Shown piece after piece: positions 10,530-21,492 of a DNA stretch of 64,000 nt. Made by a program: the position numbers and the translations under genes. Location: NCBI RefSeq assembly GCF_035046485.1, contig NC_085138.1, forward strand, positions 425,059,265 through 425,123,264, given 5' to 3'. This stretch comes from Aedes albopictus (taxonomy: Eukaryota; Arthropoda; Insecta; Diptera; Culicidae). The notes under the pieces were generated by a model. It saw only the letters and a program-made list of their open reading frames with translations. It was not told the origin of the DNA and did no database searches. Position 1 is the first letter of the stretch. Every line of letters starts with the position of its first letter.

Positions 10530-12620
10530 AGGCTTCAGGGATGGACGCTATTCAGGGGATTTCAGGAGTTCAGAGCGTTCCGACCGGTTCCGTTGGCGTT
10601 TTATTGAAATTGCGACGGTTTCAGGAACGATTCACTAGTAAAGTTGGGGTTAAAAGGGCGATTTAGGATAAGTTTCAGAAACCTTTGCTAGTTCAGAGGT
10701 ATTTCCGAGTGTTTCAGGGACTTTCAGGAACTTATTAATGGCGTTCCAAGATGTTAGGGGAGTTTGACTTCAGGGTGCTTCAAGGGGCTATCAGAGGCGT
10801 TTTAGGAGGTTTCTGGAGTTTCAATGGAATTACGAAGGCTTCAAAGGCATTTCAAGGCATTTCGGGGGCATTTCAAGGGTTTTTGCTAGCCTTGAGAAAT
10901 CGTTTCAAAGGATTTAGAGGGCGTTTCATGTCGTTTAAGAGGGTTTCAGATGATCTTTGAAGCCTTCAAGTGCGCTCAAGAGTATTCCAAAGGGATTACG
11001 GGGATTTCAGGTGCGTTTCAGGGGCGTTTTAAGACATTTTAGAGAATTTCATGGGATTCCCGAAAATTTCAGTAATGTCTCAAGAGCGTCCCGAGAAGGG
11101 TATTTCAAATGGTTCCAAAGTTTTTTGGATGGGTTTCAGGACCATGTTGATGTTATTCCAAGGGGTTTCAAGGGGTCCTCAGGAGCCATTAAGGGCGTTC
11201 AGGGGCAATTTTATTAGATTACGGGGATTTCAGGAGCGTTTCATTGATATTACGGGGCTAACAGAGGAATTTCAAGAGGTTTAAAGAGTGGTTCACGGGC
11301 ATTTCAAGGTAGTTCAGAGACGATTTAGATAGTTGCAGGGGACTTCAGAGAGTGTCAGAAACATTTCACGGGCTGCCAGAGGTTTCAGAGGTATTTGATA
11401 GCAATTCGCTTCAAGGGGATTTCAGGAGTATTTTGGGGGGTCTCTGGAGCCTTTTAAAGGCATTCCAAGGGGTTTCAGGGGCTTTTCAAATTGATTACGA
11501 TGTTTTCAAGAGCGTTTAAATGGGACTATAGACAGGTTTCAGGGGTGGTTTCCGACATTTTCTGAGGTTTTCGAGGGATTTATTTTTTCAAAAGAGATCT
11601 TAGTGCCTTTTGATGTCGTTTCATGGGTTTCAGGAGAATTTTAAGGCATTTCAAAGGGTTTCAGATGGTTAAATGTCCTAAAGTATTTCAAAAGGGATAA
11701 CCCGGTTTTCATGAGTTTTTCAATAGTATTACGGGGAAAGGGTATTTTTAAGAAGTTTTAAGGACAACCCAAGCAGCACACAAGTCACAAAGGAGTGTCG
11801 ACAGCGCAGGTTTGTGGTTGTACAGGTGTACCATTCATGTAATTCAAACCCAAAGGCAGAATAATTTGAAAATAGCTCGTATCCAACCAAAAACCTGCGT
11901 TGTCTACACTCTTTTGTGACTTATGTGCTGCTTGGCAATGCAGGTGAGGCTCAGGAGCCTTTTAAAGCTGTTACAAGGTGTGTCAAGGACCTTTCAAAGC
12001 AGTTCAGAGGCAGTTAAGCTAGTTTCCGGGGGCTCCAGGGAGTTTCAGGAATGTCTCAAAGGTGGGACACCAGGTTTCAGAGCCAACATTTCAGTGACGA
12101 ATCAAGGAGATTTCAGGGGCGTTTAAGGGGGTTTCTGAAGCCTTCCAAAAGCATTCGAAGGTGTTTCAGGGTCGTTTCGATTGGGTAATGGATGTTTCAG
12201 GGACGTTTCAAGGTATTTCAGGGGTGCTTGAAGGTTTTTTTTTTCTGGAGGGGTCTTAGAAGCCTTTTGAGATTGTTTCAAAGGGTTTCAGGAGCGTTTT
12301 ATGGCATTTCAAAGGGATTCAAGGGTCTCAAGAGCTTGAGAGCATTCAGGGGTATTAAGGGCTAAGGATTAGGTGGATTTCAAGGGTGGTTCCAAAGTAA
12401 TACCGGGGAAGGGAGGGATTTCAAGACGCTTTAACCCTAGTAGGAGGTTGGCGTTAATGAGACCCAGACTGGCTCGCTGAATATAGCTTAACATCATAGG
12501 AGGGTCGAGGGAGATTCTGTGGGACCAGCGTTACAAGGAGTTTCAGCGACATTTCAAGATATTTCAGATGCCTTTTATAGAATGTCTAGGCTCCAGGGGG
12601 TTAAAAGAGCTTCTTAAGGG
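10530..12620. repeat. Degenerate TTTCAGGGG array
   Basis: Roughly 2 kb of diverged units on themes such as TTTCAGGGGCGTTTCAAGG, with irregular 12-30 bp spacing. Open frames within it (for example 10751-10960 and 10957-11217) are by-products of stop-poor repeat sequence. It is interrupted by the inverted-repeat element at 11769-11935. Orientation is opposite to the CCTGAAAC array at 9480-9835. Confidence 0.8.
11769..11935. mobile_element. 167-bp inverted-repeat element (MITE)
   Basis: Terminal inverted repeats of about 42 bp with few mismatches. It opens CCAAGCAGCACACAAGTCAC and closes GTGACTTATGTGCTGCTTGG. It lies inside the TTTCAGGGG array. No clear target duplication and no coding capacity. 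Confidence 0.82.
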
Positions 12621-12662
12621 CTTTACTTGTTGAATTTAATCACCGTTAACTAGCATGTATCG

Positions 12663-12722
12663 TTTTTGTTGATATTTCTCGGTGAGCGATATATATTCGT
12701 TCACCGAGAAAAATCAACAAAA
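12663..12722. repeat. Hairpin with ~26-bp arms
   Basis: TTTTTGTTGATATTTCTCGG on the left pairs with CCGAGAAAAATCAACAAAAA on the right around an AT-rich loop. It may be the remnant of a small foldback element. Confidence 0.75.
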
Positions 12723-14848
12723 AGATGAATTTTTAGATTCGTAAAAATTAGTGAGTGAACAATGAATCTTTTCAAAAGAGTTACGATTTGCTGACGTTCA
12801 TTACGAATACGAAAATAGTTAGCTTGACTGCGCATTTAATAATGCTTCGTCGTAGAACATCGCAACCTTTGCTAATTAATATTTTTTCATACTTATATTG
12901 TGTAGCTGGCTCGCACCAGTAACGAATCCTCGGTGGGATTAACAAAAATCTGCGAATCCTGCATTTCGCTACGTCATGCTCAGACATATGTGCATATCGT
13001 CAACGTCCGTACCATGCAAGTGAATTTTCTCAAAAAACAAGGTAGAATTGTGCAAAAAGAAGTCGGTTCACATCTTGAATCGACATTTTTATTCAAATCC
13101 CGGGAATAAGTTAATGAATCGATCAAAGAAGTCGATTTTTTTTCGAGAGTGAATCGATTCACTCTCAAAATTGAATCAGTTTTCCCATCTCTGATCAGTA
13201 GTGATACGATTCTTAGATGGTATTAGGGTACCCCGGGGCAAGTGGGACCTAATAAAACGCTAGTTTGATTTTGTCGAGCTAAAAAAAAATTTAACGTTGT
13301 AGCGTTTACAAACTGAAAAGTATACCCTTAACAATACTCTCCATTCCAGCAACTAGGATCTTGTCATTTTTATAAACAGCTAATCCCAGCACACACAAAT
13401 CGTAGCCCACATCAGAAGAAATTGAGCTTGGTCACCACCACTGCACCGCCTTTATCGTATTACATCCGCGTGATTTCGCAATAAATTTCCCACCCATTGA
13501 GGTTGCTCAGTCACGTAAATGTTATGATAATGCGAAACATTTCCTCCCTTCCTGTAGCTTCCGACGACATAACAACCTATGTGCTGCCCGTGAATGATGC
13601 TTCTGCAGCAGCATACGGATGAAGTGGTAGTTGTGCCGATATACAAACATAAATTTATATAGAGTAAGGGGCAGTAAGATACCCATTTTTTAAACTTTAT
13701 TTTTTGTTTTCAAGAACTAGCCCATGTACACATGCATTAACAACCATGCACCTCCATGTGTTTTGAATCTTCACACATGATCGATAAAAAAATCTTCAAA
13801 ATACCTTCCGAGCAAGCAAGAGAAATCGGAAGTGATCTTATAGTGGGAAAACAAAAGATTTGCATAGGATTGGCAGCCAATCTTCTAGAGGGATTCCTCA
13901 TCTGAACATTTACAGAAGAGTAATGATCAACTCTCTTTCAGTATTGATTTTCCCACCAGTAGGTACATTGTATGCCACGTTACCCTACGTGATTGCAATT
14001 ACACGGCTGGCTTCTGTGCCCGAGTACCTCAATATCCTTCTTGGTGTGCACGTAATTTGTGGGGTCCCATTCGCAGCGACATCGTGCCACCACGGTTGGG
14101 TGGGTGTACTAAGTGAATATAAAAATATATGTACTCTACCGACGCGACGGCTGCATCAGTTGCCTCACTGACTGACTGTGAGGGCGCGCGCAGGACCCAG
14201 CAGCTTCGCCAACCATCTGGAAGTGTTTGCAAAATGAGAAACGAAAATAATCAACAAAATTAATGCGTTTTTTACGATAAATGAATTTTTACGGGCGTCG
14301 TCGTTGGTTTTGCGTGGCACTTGTCGCGAAAGGTAGCCGGCGGATCGCATCGATTGCAGTTCGATTTTATAGACGTGGAAGGACGATGACGACGTCGCTG
14401 GGATTGGTAGCGGAACAAATGGTGGCCATTTGGGATGAATCGGACGCCATTACTGAGGTGGTGCGATAAGCGGCAATTGATTGACTAATTAGTTGGATTG
14501 TTATTGCCGTCGTTTGGGGTTTTTTGAAAAGTGTTAGGTACATCTCGCGTTTTTGGATATACTAACGATGTGATGTACAGAATTTTTCAGCAGCTATTGT
14601 GACTAGTTTTAATTTAACTTTAATCTTTTTTAAGACTTTGAAATTTATAATTTGTACATATAGTTTATTCAGTAAACCTGATACCCCAGCTAGAAGTGAC
14701 GTTTGCTAGCTTTGTTAGCTGATCTCAGAAAAATCTGCGGAATCTGAGCAAAACTGTCAAAATTGTTGAGATCTCGACAAAACAGTTGTTTGCTGTAATA
14801 ATCAAAGAAACATGCCGATATCCCGGCTTTCTGAAATTATTGTTAACG
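12723..14848. other. No recognised gene
   Basis: Several short ORFs on both strands (the longest, 13860-14171 plus, 103 codons) have no recognisable domain and no splice context that I can justify. GGTACCCCGGGGCAAGTGGG at 13229 resembles the end of a dispersed mosquito repeat. Around 14118 a TATAAAAATATA motif is followed 40-60 bp on by CTCACTGACTGACTG, which could be a core promoter, but no downstream coding exon is evident. Confidence 0.35.
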
Positions 14849-14925
14849 CTGGGCGGATATCAGCGTCCTATTTATAGGGCAGATACCCCGAACGCCCAGC
14901 GTCCTATAAATAGGACAGTCCTTTT
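14849..14925. repeat. Nested palindromes around TCCTATAAATAGGA
   Basis: GCTGGGCG near 14850 pairs with CGCCCAGC near 14896. Within and after this hairpin the block AGCGTCCTAT-TATAGG occurs twice; the second, GTCCTATAAATAGGAC, is a perfect palindrome. No coding function. Confidence 0.65.
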
Positions 14926-15119
14926 CTCCACACCCATACCTTGCTCATAGAGGACCATATAGTTTGTGACTGGTTCACTAGGTGGCGTAAACGATGCTGC
15001 AAAGAATACATATTGTCACGATCTATGAGCTTCATTTCCAATGCAAAAAAAAACTATTTTCCTGAAATCGTGACAATGGTTAATAATTTATAGTTCATTT
15101 CTTCGGCATAGTGGTTAAT

Positions 15120-15240
15120 CAATACATACAAAAGTCAATGCATGTATGAATGTATGTACGCTTGTTTGTTTATAAGTTTGTATGTATGTCTATTTGTATG
15201 TTTATATGTATGTACGTATGCATATATGTATGCCGGAGCA
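15120..15240. repeat. TGTA-type microsatellite
   Basis: Interrupted TATG/TGTA tetranucleotide repeat. The ORF across it is an artefact of the repeat. Confidence 0.75.
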
Positions 15241-15295
15241 TAAGCATAACTCTGGAATGCGTCAAGAAATTTCAATCAAATTTGGCATACACATT

Positions 15296-15690
15296 CCTAA
15301 GGATGTGAAGGTGGTAGTAGGGGTATTGGAATTCAAGATGGCGGCTGTGGTTCCAAGATGGCATTCAAATCTCCGGAATATACGCTATTTAACGGGAATG
15401 CTGCCTCGGATACTATATAATATGGGTACTGTCGATCGGGCTTCATAGGTAGAACTCAAAAATGAATATCCGACGTCATTTTGAAATCCAAGATGGCGGA
15501 CCATATCCAAGATGGTGGCCATGGAATGATAGTTTGATCTATAATACCATGCAATATGGGTATCTATCGATCGGACTTGATGGGTAGAAATCAAAAATCA
15601 ATATTTAACGCCATTTCGAAATCCAGAATGGCGGCCAAGGAATGGTAGTTTGAGCTATGATACCATGCAATATGGGTATCTATCGATCGC
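15296..15690. repeat. Tandem repeat with CCAAGATGGCGG motif
   Basis: About three diverged units of roughly 115-135 bp. Each carries a TATGGGTATCTATCGATCGG block (15421, 15555, 15671), then GGTAGAAATCAAAAAT, then AAGATGGCGGCC-like sequence. The AAGATGGCGG motif appears at 15337, 15490 and, altered, at 15509 and 15627. Confidence 0.7.
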
Positions 15691-15833
15691 ATCTAGCCAG
15701 CTAATTACCATGTGTCAAGTAATCAGCTACTGCCACGACGCGTCGTCTCCCAGTCAGGTGCAATGGAATTAATAAACTCCAAGACCTTCCCAGGTTCTGC
15801 AGACCAGATCTCACTGGGTTGCAAGCAACCACT

Positions 15834-15906
15834 TGTAGTAATGAATAATAATAAATAAAATGCTGGTACTTATAATAATTATTCTAATGCAACGGCGTAT
15901 ATATGC
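15834..15906 (+). mobile_element. 5' LTR, part 1
   Basis: Begins TGTAGTAATGAATAATAAT and ends at GTATATATGC, where the 1192-bp insertion starts. It is 4 bp shorter than the matching part of the 3' LTR within the AATA repeat. Confidence 0.85.
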
Positions 15907-16254
15907 TTAGCTTAGCTTAGACTGACTGCACATATCTATGGTTGCTACTCCGTGATTGACTCGGACCAATGACAGTTGCACAATGAATCAACTGAATAAT
16001 TGACTGGGAGTGGTCAACATTCTCACTGTGCACGCTTCAGAGGCTCTCTTTAACAGTACAATAACGGCGCCGGCCACGTCCTTGCAGTCAGGTTGGAAGA
16101 GTGAAGGAATGTTAATAGCAACCTTTGTTATGTGAAAGTTGGCGTTTACCGCACGTCTCCACCAAAGGCTGCAGGAAGGAGTGATTGTTAGTTAGGAAAG
16201 GTAGCGTTGGGTCAGGATTCACTTTGATTAGTAATATGACCTTTTGAGGTTGGA

Positions 16255-16660
16255 GCATGCCGTGCAGACTGCAGTGATGTTGTTCGCTTCACGCGGAAAG
16301 CAAACAACCAACCACCCTCGTCAGGTGGTTGCTCAATATTTACTACAAATGAAGCAACAAATTATGCAGACGGAAGTGCTATTGATCGCATCACGCGGAA
16401 AGCAAACAATCGGCCACCCACGTCAGGTGATCGTTTAATATTTACCATTGAAGACGCGACAACATATAAAAACTTAAGCGCTATTGTTCACTCCGCGCGG
16501 AAAGCAAACAAACAGCCACACGCGTCAGCTGGACACTCAAGATTTACAACAAAAGACGTGACAAAACATGCAATCTGATGCGCTATTGCTCGCTTCACGC
16601 GGAAAGCAAACAATCGACCACCCACGAAAGGTGATCGCTCAATATTTATAACAATACATA
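16255..16660. repeat. Four 103-bp tandem units
   Basis: The block CACGCGGAAAGCAAACAA recurs near 16292, 16390, 16493 and 16596, each followed by a CCACCCACGTCAGGTG-like stretch and CTCAATATTTAC. Units differ by 10-20 percent. They lie inside the retroelement at 15907-17098. Confidence 0.82.
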
Positions 16661-16856
16661 CAACAAATATACATGGACAAATACATAGAAAAACAGTATA
16701 TCGTTAGGAGATTGCACAAAAAATGAAATTCAATAAATAGAAGAAATAATTTGTAAGATGTCATCCCGAACAGTTACAAAATGGAACAAAAATCCAAGTC
16801 GACACTCATGGTGACGAACTATACAAAATCGATGAAAAAGTATTTAAAAAGAGGAC

Positions 16857-16858
<2 letters not shown>

Positions 16859-16887
<29 letters not shown>
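16859..16887. repeat. TA microsatellite
   Basis: An uninterrupted TA run of about 14 units within the retroelement at 15907-17098. Confidence 0.9.
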
Positions 16888-16890
<3 letters not shown>

Positions 16891-17098
16891 TACAAACTAT
16901 CACCAATGGTATAAAATTGAACTATTATAATAATTGATATAGAATCCATAAAAAGAGAATAACAAGGAACAAACTCACCGGATAATCGCCTGCCATCAAT
17001 CGAACTAAAAATGCGAAAGGAAAAAATAAATCGGAGCACCGAAGGCAACGCGCGCGCAAAATCGGCCTCCAGCTGCCGAGCCGTCTCTACACACACTC

Positions 17099-17230
17099 TC
17101 TAATGCAACGGCGTATATATGCCAGTCTAACTCTAAAATGTAATGTATTATATAAAATTTGATTGAACGATTCGTATCAGTGTTATGCATACCCGAAGTC
17201 AACCGAGAGAAAGAAGCAAAAAAACGGATG
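17099..17230 (+). mobile_element. 5' LTR, part 2
   Basis: Resumes the LTR with the duplicated 24 bp and continues to AAAAAAACGGATG. Its last 45 bp recur at 18377-18421 on the other side of the second insertion. Confidence 0.85.
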
Positions 17231-18376
17231 CCTGCAACTCTAAACTTTTTCTAAGCTCTACTAATAGTGTAGCAATAGTATTCGTAGTATTCCTAGTATT
17301 TTCCAATCAAAGTAACGTTGCCAACGACGGTTGTCAAGCATCGGTAATCATTGAGTTGTTTGTGTTGTTTCACTTCAGGCACTTCAGCCACTTCTGCTAG
17401 ATAAAATTTAACGATACAACGTTGTTGCCTTTGGTTCCTATCTAGAAGTGTAAGTAACAGTTTAACGGTAGAAATAGTAGCAGTTGTAGTAGATTTCCTA
17501 CAGAATGTGTCATTCCGTTTCAGAAAAAAATGCCGGAAAAGATTGATTCCTTGACTTGAAGGAATTTATCCAGAAAGCCGATCGAGATTTCACTAATCAC
17601 CCAAGGGAGAACGGGTGAAATAGCAAAAATGATTAAACGCTCCAAAGTGTTCCAACAAGTCAGCAAATTAAGGAAACAGTAAAGTGATGCGAGGTTTCAA
17701 TACGAAACATGAAAAGCACGTATATCTTCCCACAATGCTACACTAGATCCGGAATATTGTGATGTTTGTTTTTGTGTTAAATAAATGAATTTATACAAAT
17801 GTAAAACACTCTGCTTGATTGATTTTTTATTTTATCAGAGAGATTTCTGTCGTAGGGAGAACCGTCTAGTGCGACATTTTTCAACTAATAGAAATCTAAT
17901 TCATTTGGAGTTTGTTCATGCAAAAGCCTATCAAATTAGTTAGTGTAGCTGAACATTCAAAAGTTAGTTGAATCTTCAGAGATCATGGCGCGTAATTCTC
18001 ACTCTACCATTGATGTTTGAGGTGAAATGGACAATATAGAGAAAAAGTTGGTTGACACGCGTCCTATACTACTTATGTAACAAACCTGTTGGTCTGAGCT
18101 TGGTGCTAGGTCTATACAACAATCGTCATTCATATTACAGCCTGAATGTGGACCGGTTAGGTTTAGCATGGAATAACGTGGTTTGAACGTGTGTACAAAA
18201 TGGCTTAGAAGTTTAACTTGGAAGCTCTGAAATCCTTTGACTTTGGTGACATTTGTCTCTTTTCGGAATCTCATCACAGCAACCTGCTTGCTTTGATGCC
18301 TTTATTCAGATAGTATTTGCTAGTATTTTCTAGTATTTATCAAGATCTTGCAAAGTTTAGAGTTGCATGCCCCTTG
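17231..18376. mobile_element. Second insertion in the 5' LTR, with 45-bp flanking duplication
   Basis: 1146 bp between two perfect 45-bp copies of LTR sequence (17186-17230 and 18377-18421). Its ends carry a short inverted repeat, TGCAACTCTAAACTTT near 17233 and its reverse complement near 18352-18367, beside possible TGCC direct repeats. A minus-strand ORF (17999-18277, 92 codons) has no recognised domain. The 45-bp duplication is much longer than usual for a DNA transposon, so the mechanism is unclear. Confidence 0.6.
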
Positions 18377-18718
18377 TGCATACCCGAAGTCAACCGAGAG
18401 AAAGAAGCAAAAAAACGGATGATGAAAATCGGCAACAGCGCGTAAGAGTCTCCGAGCGTGGTCTTGCAGGAGCTTGAATGGAATCGCACGAAGGGTTGGC
18501 ATGAGCGAGAATGAAATGGAAAATGAAGAGGGAAACGGGAAAGGTGAATGATTGCTGAGTTGAAGAAGGTTGGGGCAGTTTAGAGACAGACGTGTTCAGT
18601 GATGGTCGTGTGTTTTGTAGTGGAGAAAAAAGAAAGTGGTTGAGTAATAAAAAAGAAAAGTTGTTGAATTTAATTGAAAATAAATGTGTTTGTGAATTAA
18701 TAAAGAGAAGTTCCTACA
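18377..18718 (+). mobile_element. 5' LTR, part 3
   Basis: The 3' portion of the 5' LTR, ending AGAGAAGTTCCTACA. It agrees with the 3' LTR at sites where the inverted copy differs, for example GTCTCCGAGCG and GACAGACGTGTTC (inverted copy: GTCTCTGAGCG and GACAGATTTGTTC). Confidence 0.88.
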
Positions 18719-19098
18719 ATGGCATGGGTTAAATGCACTCACTTTTGATTACTTTCGCTCCTCCGTGTTCAAACTTCGCAGTCAAGAACTACTGTACTCA
18801 AAGCACCAAGCCACTCGCGTGCCGAAAAGTTAAACCACTAATCACTCTCCCCAGCGCTCAATCACAAGCATCAACGTAATTATAGAAGTGCCCACCAAAG
18901 TGCGAATACAATCTCCCCCGTTCATATGAAAAAAAAAGTCAACATCAACCATCAATCACGAAACCAAGCTACTTCGCCCGTCGCCCCGCTCTTGCTTGGA
19001 CAAAAAATAATCACGCCTCTACTTGAAGGTAACTTTCCAAAATTCTCATCATAAAACCGTAAATCGCAACAGGCCGCTTTAAAAAATGTAAATCCATA
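18719..19098. other. Internal region of the LTR element
   Basis: Non-coding sequence between the 5' LTR and the inverted primer site. The right part, read on the minus strand, is leader sequence downstream of the inverted LTR. A minus-strand ORF crossing from the LTR into it (18952-19242) shows no gag or protease motif. Confidence 0.5.
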
Positions 19099-19114
19099 CC
19101 TACCAACTGCGCCA
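19099..19114 (-). promoter_or_regulatory. Primer-binding site, tRNA-Ser type
   Basis: On the minus strand, one base after the LTR terminus CTACA, the sequence is TGGCGCAGTTGGTAGG. From memory, the 3' end of insect tRNA-Ser(AGA) predicts TGGCGCAGTCGGTAGG, a single mismatch. This supports reading 19116-19597 as a 5' LTR facing left. Confidence 0.75.
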
Positions 19115-19115
19115 T

Positions 19116-19597
19116 TGTAGGAACTTCTCTTTATTAATTCACAAACACATTTATTTTCAATTAAATTCAACAACTTTTCTTTTTTATTACTCAACCACTT
19201 TCTTTTTTCTCCACTACAAAACACACGACCATCACTGAACAAATCTGTCTCTAAACTGCCCCAACCTTCTTCAACTCAGCAATCATTCACCTTTCCCGTT
19301 TCCCTCTTCATTTTCCATTTCATTCTCGCTCATGCCAACCCTTCGTGCGATTCCATTCAAGCTCCTGCAAGACCACGCTCAGAGACTCTTACGCGCTGTT
19401 GCCGATTTTCATCATCCGTTTTTTTGCTTCTTTCTCTCGGTTGACTTCGGGTATGCATAACACTGATACGAATCGTTCAATCAAATTTTATATAATACAT
19501 TACATTTTAGAGTTAGACTGGCATATATACGCCGTTGCATTAGAATAATTATTATAAGTACCAGCATTTTATTTATTTATTATTATTCATTACTACA
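19116..19597 (-). mobile_element. Complete 482-bp LTR in inverted orientation
   Basis: An uninterrupted LTR on the minus strand running TGTAGTAATG to CTACA, which defines the full LTR length. It sits between the two plus-strand LTRs and brings its own primer site and leader. It differs from both at several shared positions, so it probably came from a different copy of the family or a separate event. Confidence 0.88.
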
Positions 19598-19710
19598 TCT
19601 TTGTTTCATACAGATGTGATAACATTTTTTTCAGGGATATGTACATGAACGGGAGTGTTGTATAAAATAATAAAATAGGTTTATAGTAATTGTTTTTTAA
19701 TGCTATTATA

Positions 19711-19730
19711 AGAGTAGGAGAGGAGGAGGA
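19711..19730 (+). promoter_or_regulatory. Polypurine tract
   Basis: AGAGTAGGAGAGGAGGAGGA immediately precedes the TGTAG start of the 3' LTR, the expected position for the plus-strand primer. Confidence 0.8.
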
Positions 19731-19870
19731 TGTAGTAATGAATAATAATAAATAAATAAAATGCTGGTACTTATAATAATTATTCTAATGCAACGGCGTA
19801 TATATGCCAGTCTAACTCTAAAATGTAATGTATTATATAAAATTTGATTGAACGATTCGTATCAGTGTTA
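19731..19870 (+). mobile_element. 3' LTR, part 1
   Basis: Starts TGTAGTAATG after the polypurine tract and ends at CAGTGTTA, where the 1622-bp inverted-repeat element is inserted at TTA. Confidence 0.9.
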
Positions 19871-19917
19871 GGCTGTGACCATAGTGGGTAAGGTGAGATG
19901 CGATCGGATGCGATAAG

Positions 19918-20178
19918 TTATGAGATGAGAAGAGGGATGTTTGATAGGCCATAGTGCATGAGGTTTTCAATGAGGGTGCGCATGTTGTTTTCACATCCTT
20001 TTTCGCCTATTTCGTGCGCATCAACGACTCGCGTGATTTGGTCGATGAAGTCGCTTGCATGTTGAAGCGCTTCTTTGGATGTGGGTAGTGAAATGATCGT
20101 TTCATCTATAAGAGCGGAAAGATAAAATGCACCCGCTTTTTGTTTTGCGCGGGCCCTTTTTTTGCTATAACTTAGTCA
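19918..20178 (-). CDS. Unrecognised ORF fragment inside the Harbinger-like element
   Basis: An open frame of about 86 codons on the minus strand ending at TAA 19918-19920, with no ATG at its start. Its composition looks protein-like rather than repetitive, with stretches such as AFYLSALIDETIISLPTS and EALQHASDFIDQITRVVDAH. I do not recognise the domain. It could be the last exon of a degenerate transposase or accessory gene, or a captured host exon. Upstream of a TGA at the 5' edge the frame is closed. Confidence 0.35.
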
Positions 20179-20990
20179 GTTTTGATCCTGTTGCAATAGC
20201 AAAAACCGACCAGTTCAAAAAAAAAATCTGGTGTAACTGTACAAGATTGAGCTTATTGAATTAGTTATTTGAGAAAAGAATGTATAAAATGTAATTATAT
20301 CCGCGTGAGCGATGTCTTTATGTATACACATATTTTTACTTTCCGGACTGAGCTATCTGAGTGTTGATTTCAATTTATATCAATATGGGACTGTTATACT
20401 GATTTTCGGCATTAAAACATTACTTGATTGTGCTGACCTCGCAAAAAGAAACAAAAATTCGGCAAGTATGTAGGGTATGAGTGCCATCAGTAATCTCACG
20501 CTCCCATATTCATCCTATTCGAATACAAGCGATTACGGCACCGATTGATTCCGTTCTTTTTGTTTTCATGGGTGCTCACTTCTAACAAAAAATACAAAAA
20601 TAAGAAACAAAACAAATGGCGCTTCGATCCTTTGTTTTTCGTAGGATGAAAAAGGGAGCCACATGCTTAATAAGGGAATCAATACCCTATTATTTAAGGG
20701 TAAAGGTTTTTTATTACAAAATTTTCGGCGATATCTACGAGGAAAGATGACTCTTATAAGTACACAATATTCGTCCTATATTAGGTAAAAGAGCATCAAT
20801 CGAAATCGATGTCACACTCTTTTCGTTAAGGGATCTAGTTTTGCCTGACTAAGAAAAAAGTATAACCTTTTAATCAGAATCCTTTTAGCAATTAAGTGGA
20901 ATACCATAAAACCTTAAACTTTCTAACATGCACATGAATAACATGCACTGAACAAACGACCATATCAAACATTGATCACTTGATTTAAAT

Positions 20991-21170
20991 CCCGAGCAGA
21001 GAAAATAAAATGTTTTCTTATACACATACAACAACAAAATTATGCTGTAAAAAACTTAAACGATTTGATGGAATACTATTTTATATGCAATGAAATATGT
21101 TATTTTACATGGCGATCGATAGACAGTATGATAAATTTTATTACGTCTGGTCCATCAAAATGCAAGTCAT
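20991..21170 (+). mobile_element. Fragment of the CCCGAGCAGA-end element
   Basis: TCCCGAGCAGAGAAAATAAAA at 20990 matches the left end of the element at 28267-28762 and is followed by similar ACAAAATTAT-rich sequence. No right end is found, so the 3' limit is approximate and the copy is truncated. Confidence 0.5.
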
Positions 21171-21492
21171 GTGAAAAAGCATTGAGTTATGTTTAAAAAC
21201 AACAACTTATTAAAGCATTTTATATTACCTACTAGCATTCCCAACACATTAAATCTGCATTGCTTTACATACACAACGAGCGCAATCATAAAATCCATAC
21301 CCGACAAGCATTCTCTTGCGTTCTCTTGCGTTCACATGCGTCGAAGCAGCTCCATCGCATCTTCGCACTCATCGCAACTCATCTACTATGTACGGTTCAT
21401 GCGTTCTGCATATAGTATCCACAGAGTGTGCTTCGACGCTTATCCGATCTCTTTTCTCTTTGCATCGCACCTTACGCACTATGTGCTCAACG

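Larger units (their letters stand above)
15907..17098 (-). mobile_element. Non-coding retroelement inserted in the 5' LTR
   Basis: A 1192-bp insertion flanked by a perfect 24-bp duplication of LTR sequence (15883-15906 and 17099-17122). On the minus strand its 3' end is a short tandem tail, CTAAGCTAAGCTAAGC (15907-15922), as in some non-LTR elements. The 5' end is GC-rich (GACGGCTCGGCAGCTGGAGG). It contains the 103-bp array at 16255-16660 and a TA microsatellite. No reverse transcriptase or gag-like ORF was seen, so it is probably a non-autonomous LINE derivative. Confidence 0.7.
19871..21492. mobile_element. 1622-bp PIF/Harbinger-like element in the 3' LTR
   Basis: Inserted between TTA (19868-19870) and TTA (21493-21495), which is a single TTA in the intact LTR, so the duplication is 3 bp. 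The ends form an imperfect inverted repeat: GGCTGTGACCATAGTGGG and, in reverse complement, CGTTGAGCACATAGTGCG, both followed by TAAGG. TTA duplication and a GG start fit PIF/Harbinger. GATGCGA-like words recur near both ends. No full transposase is present; one ORF remnant lies at 19918-20178, and part of another inverted-repeat element begins at 20991. Confidence 0.75.

Noticed and set aside
10751..11284. Possible exons in the 10.7-11.3 kb region
   Set aside because: The frames lie wholly inside the degenerate TTTCAGGGG array and change with every indel; no splice structure.
13860..14171. 103-codon ORF as a membrane protein
   Set aside because: A hydrophobic stretch exists, but there is no recognisable family, no supporting promoter or splice sites, and the region is AT-rich with many chance frames.
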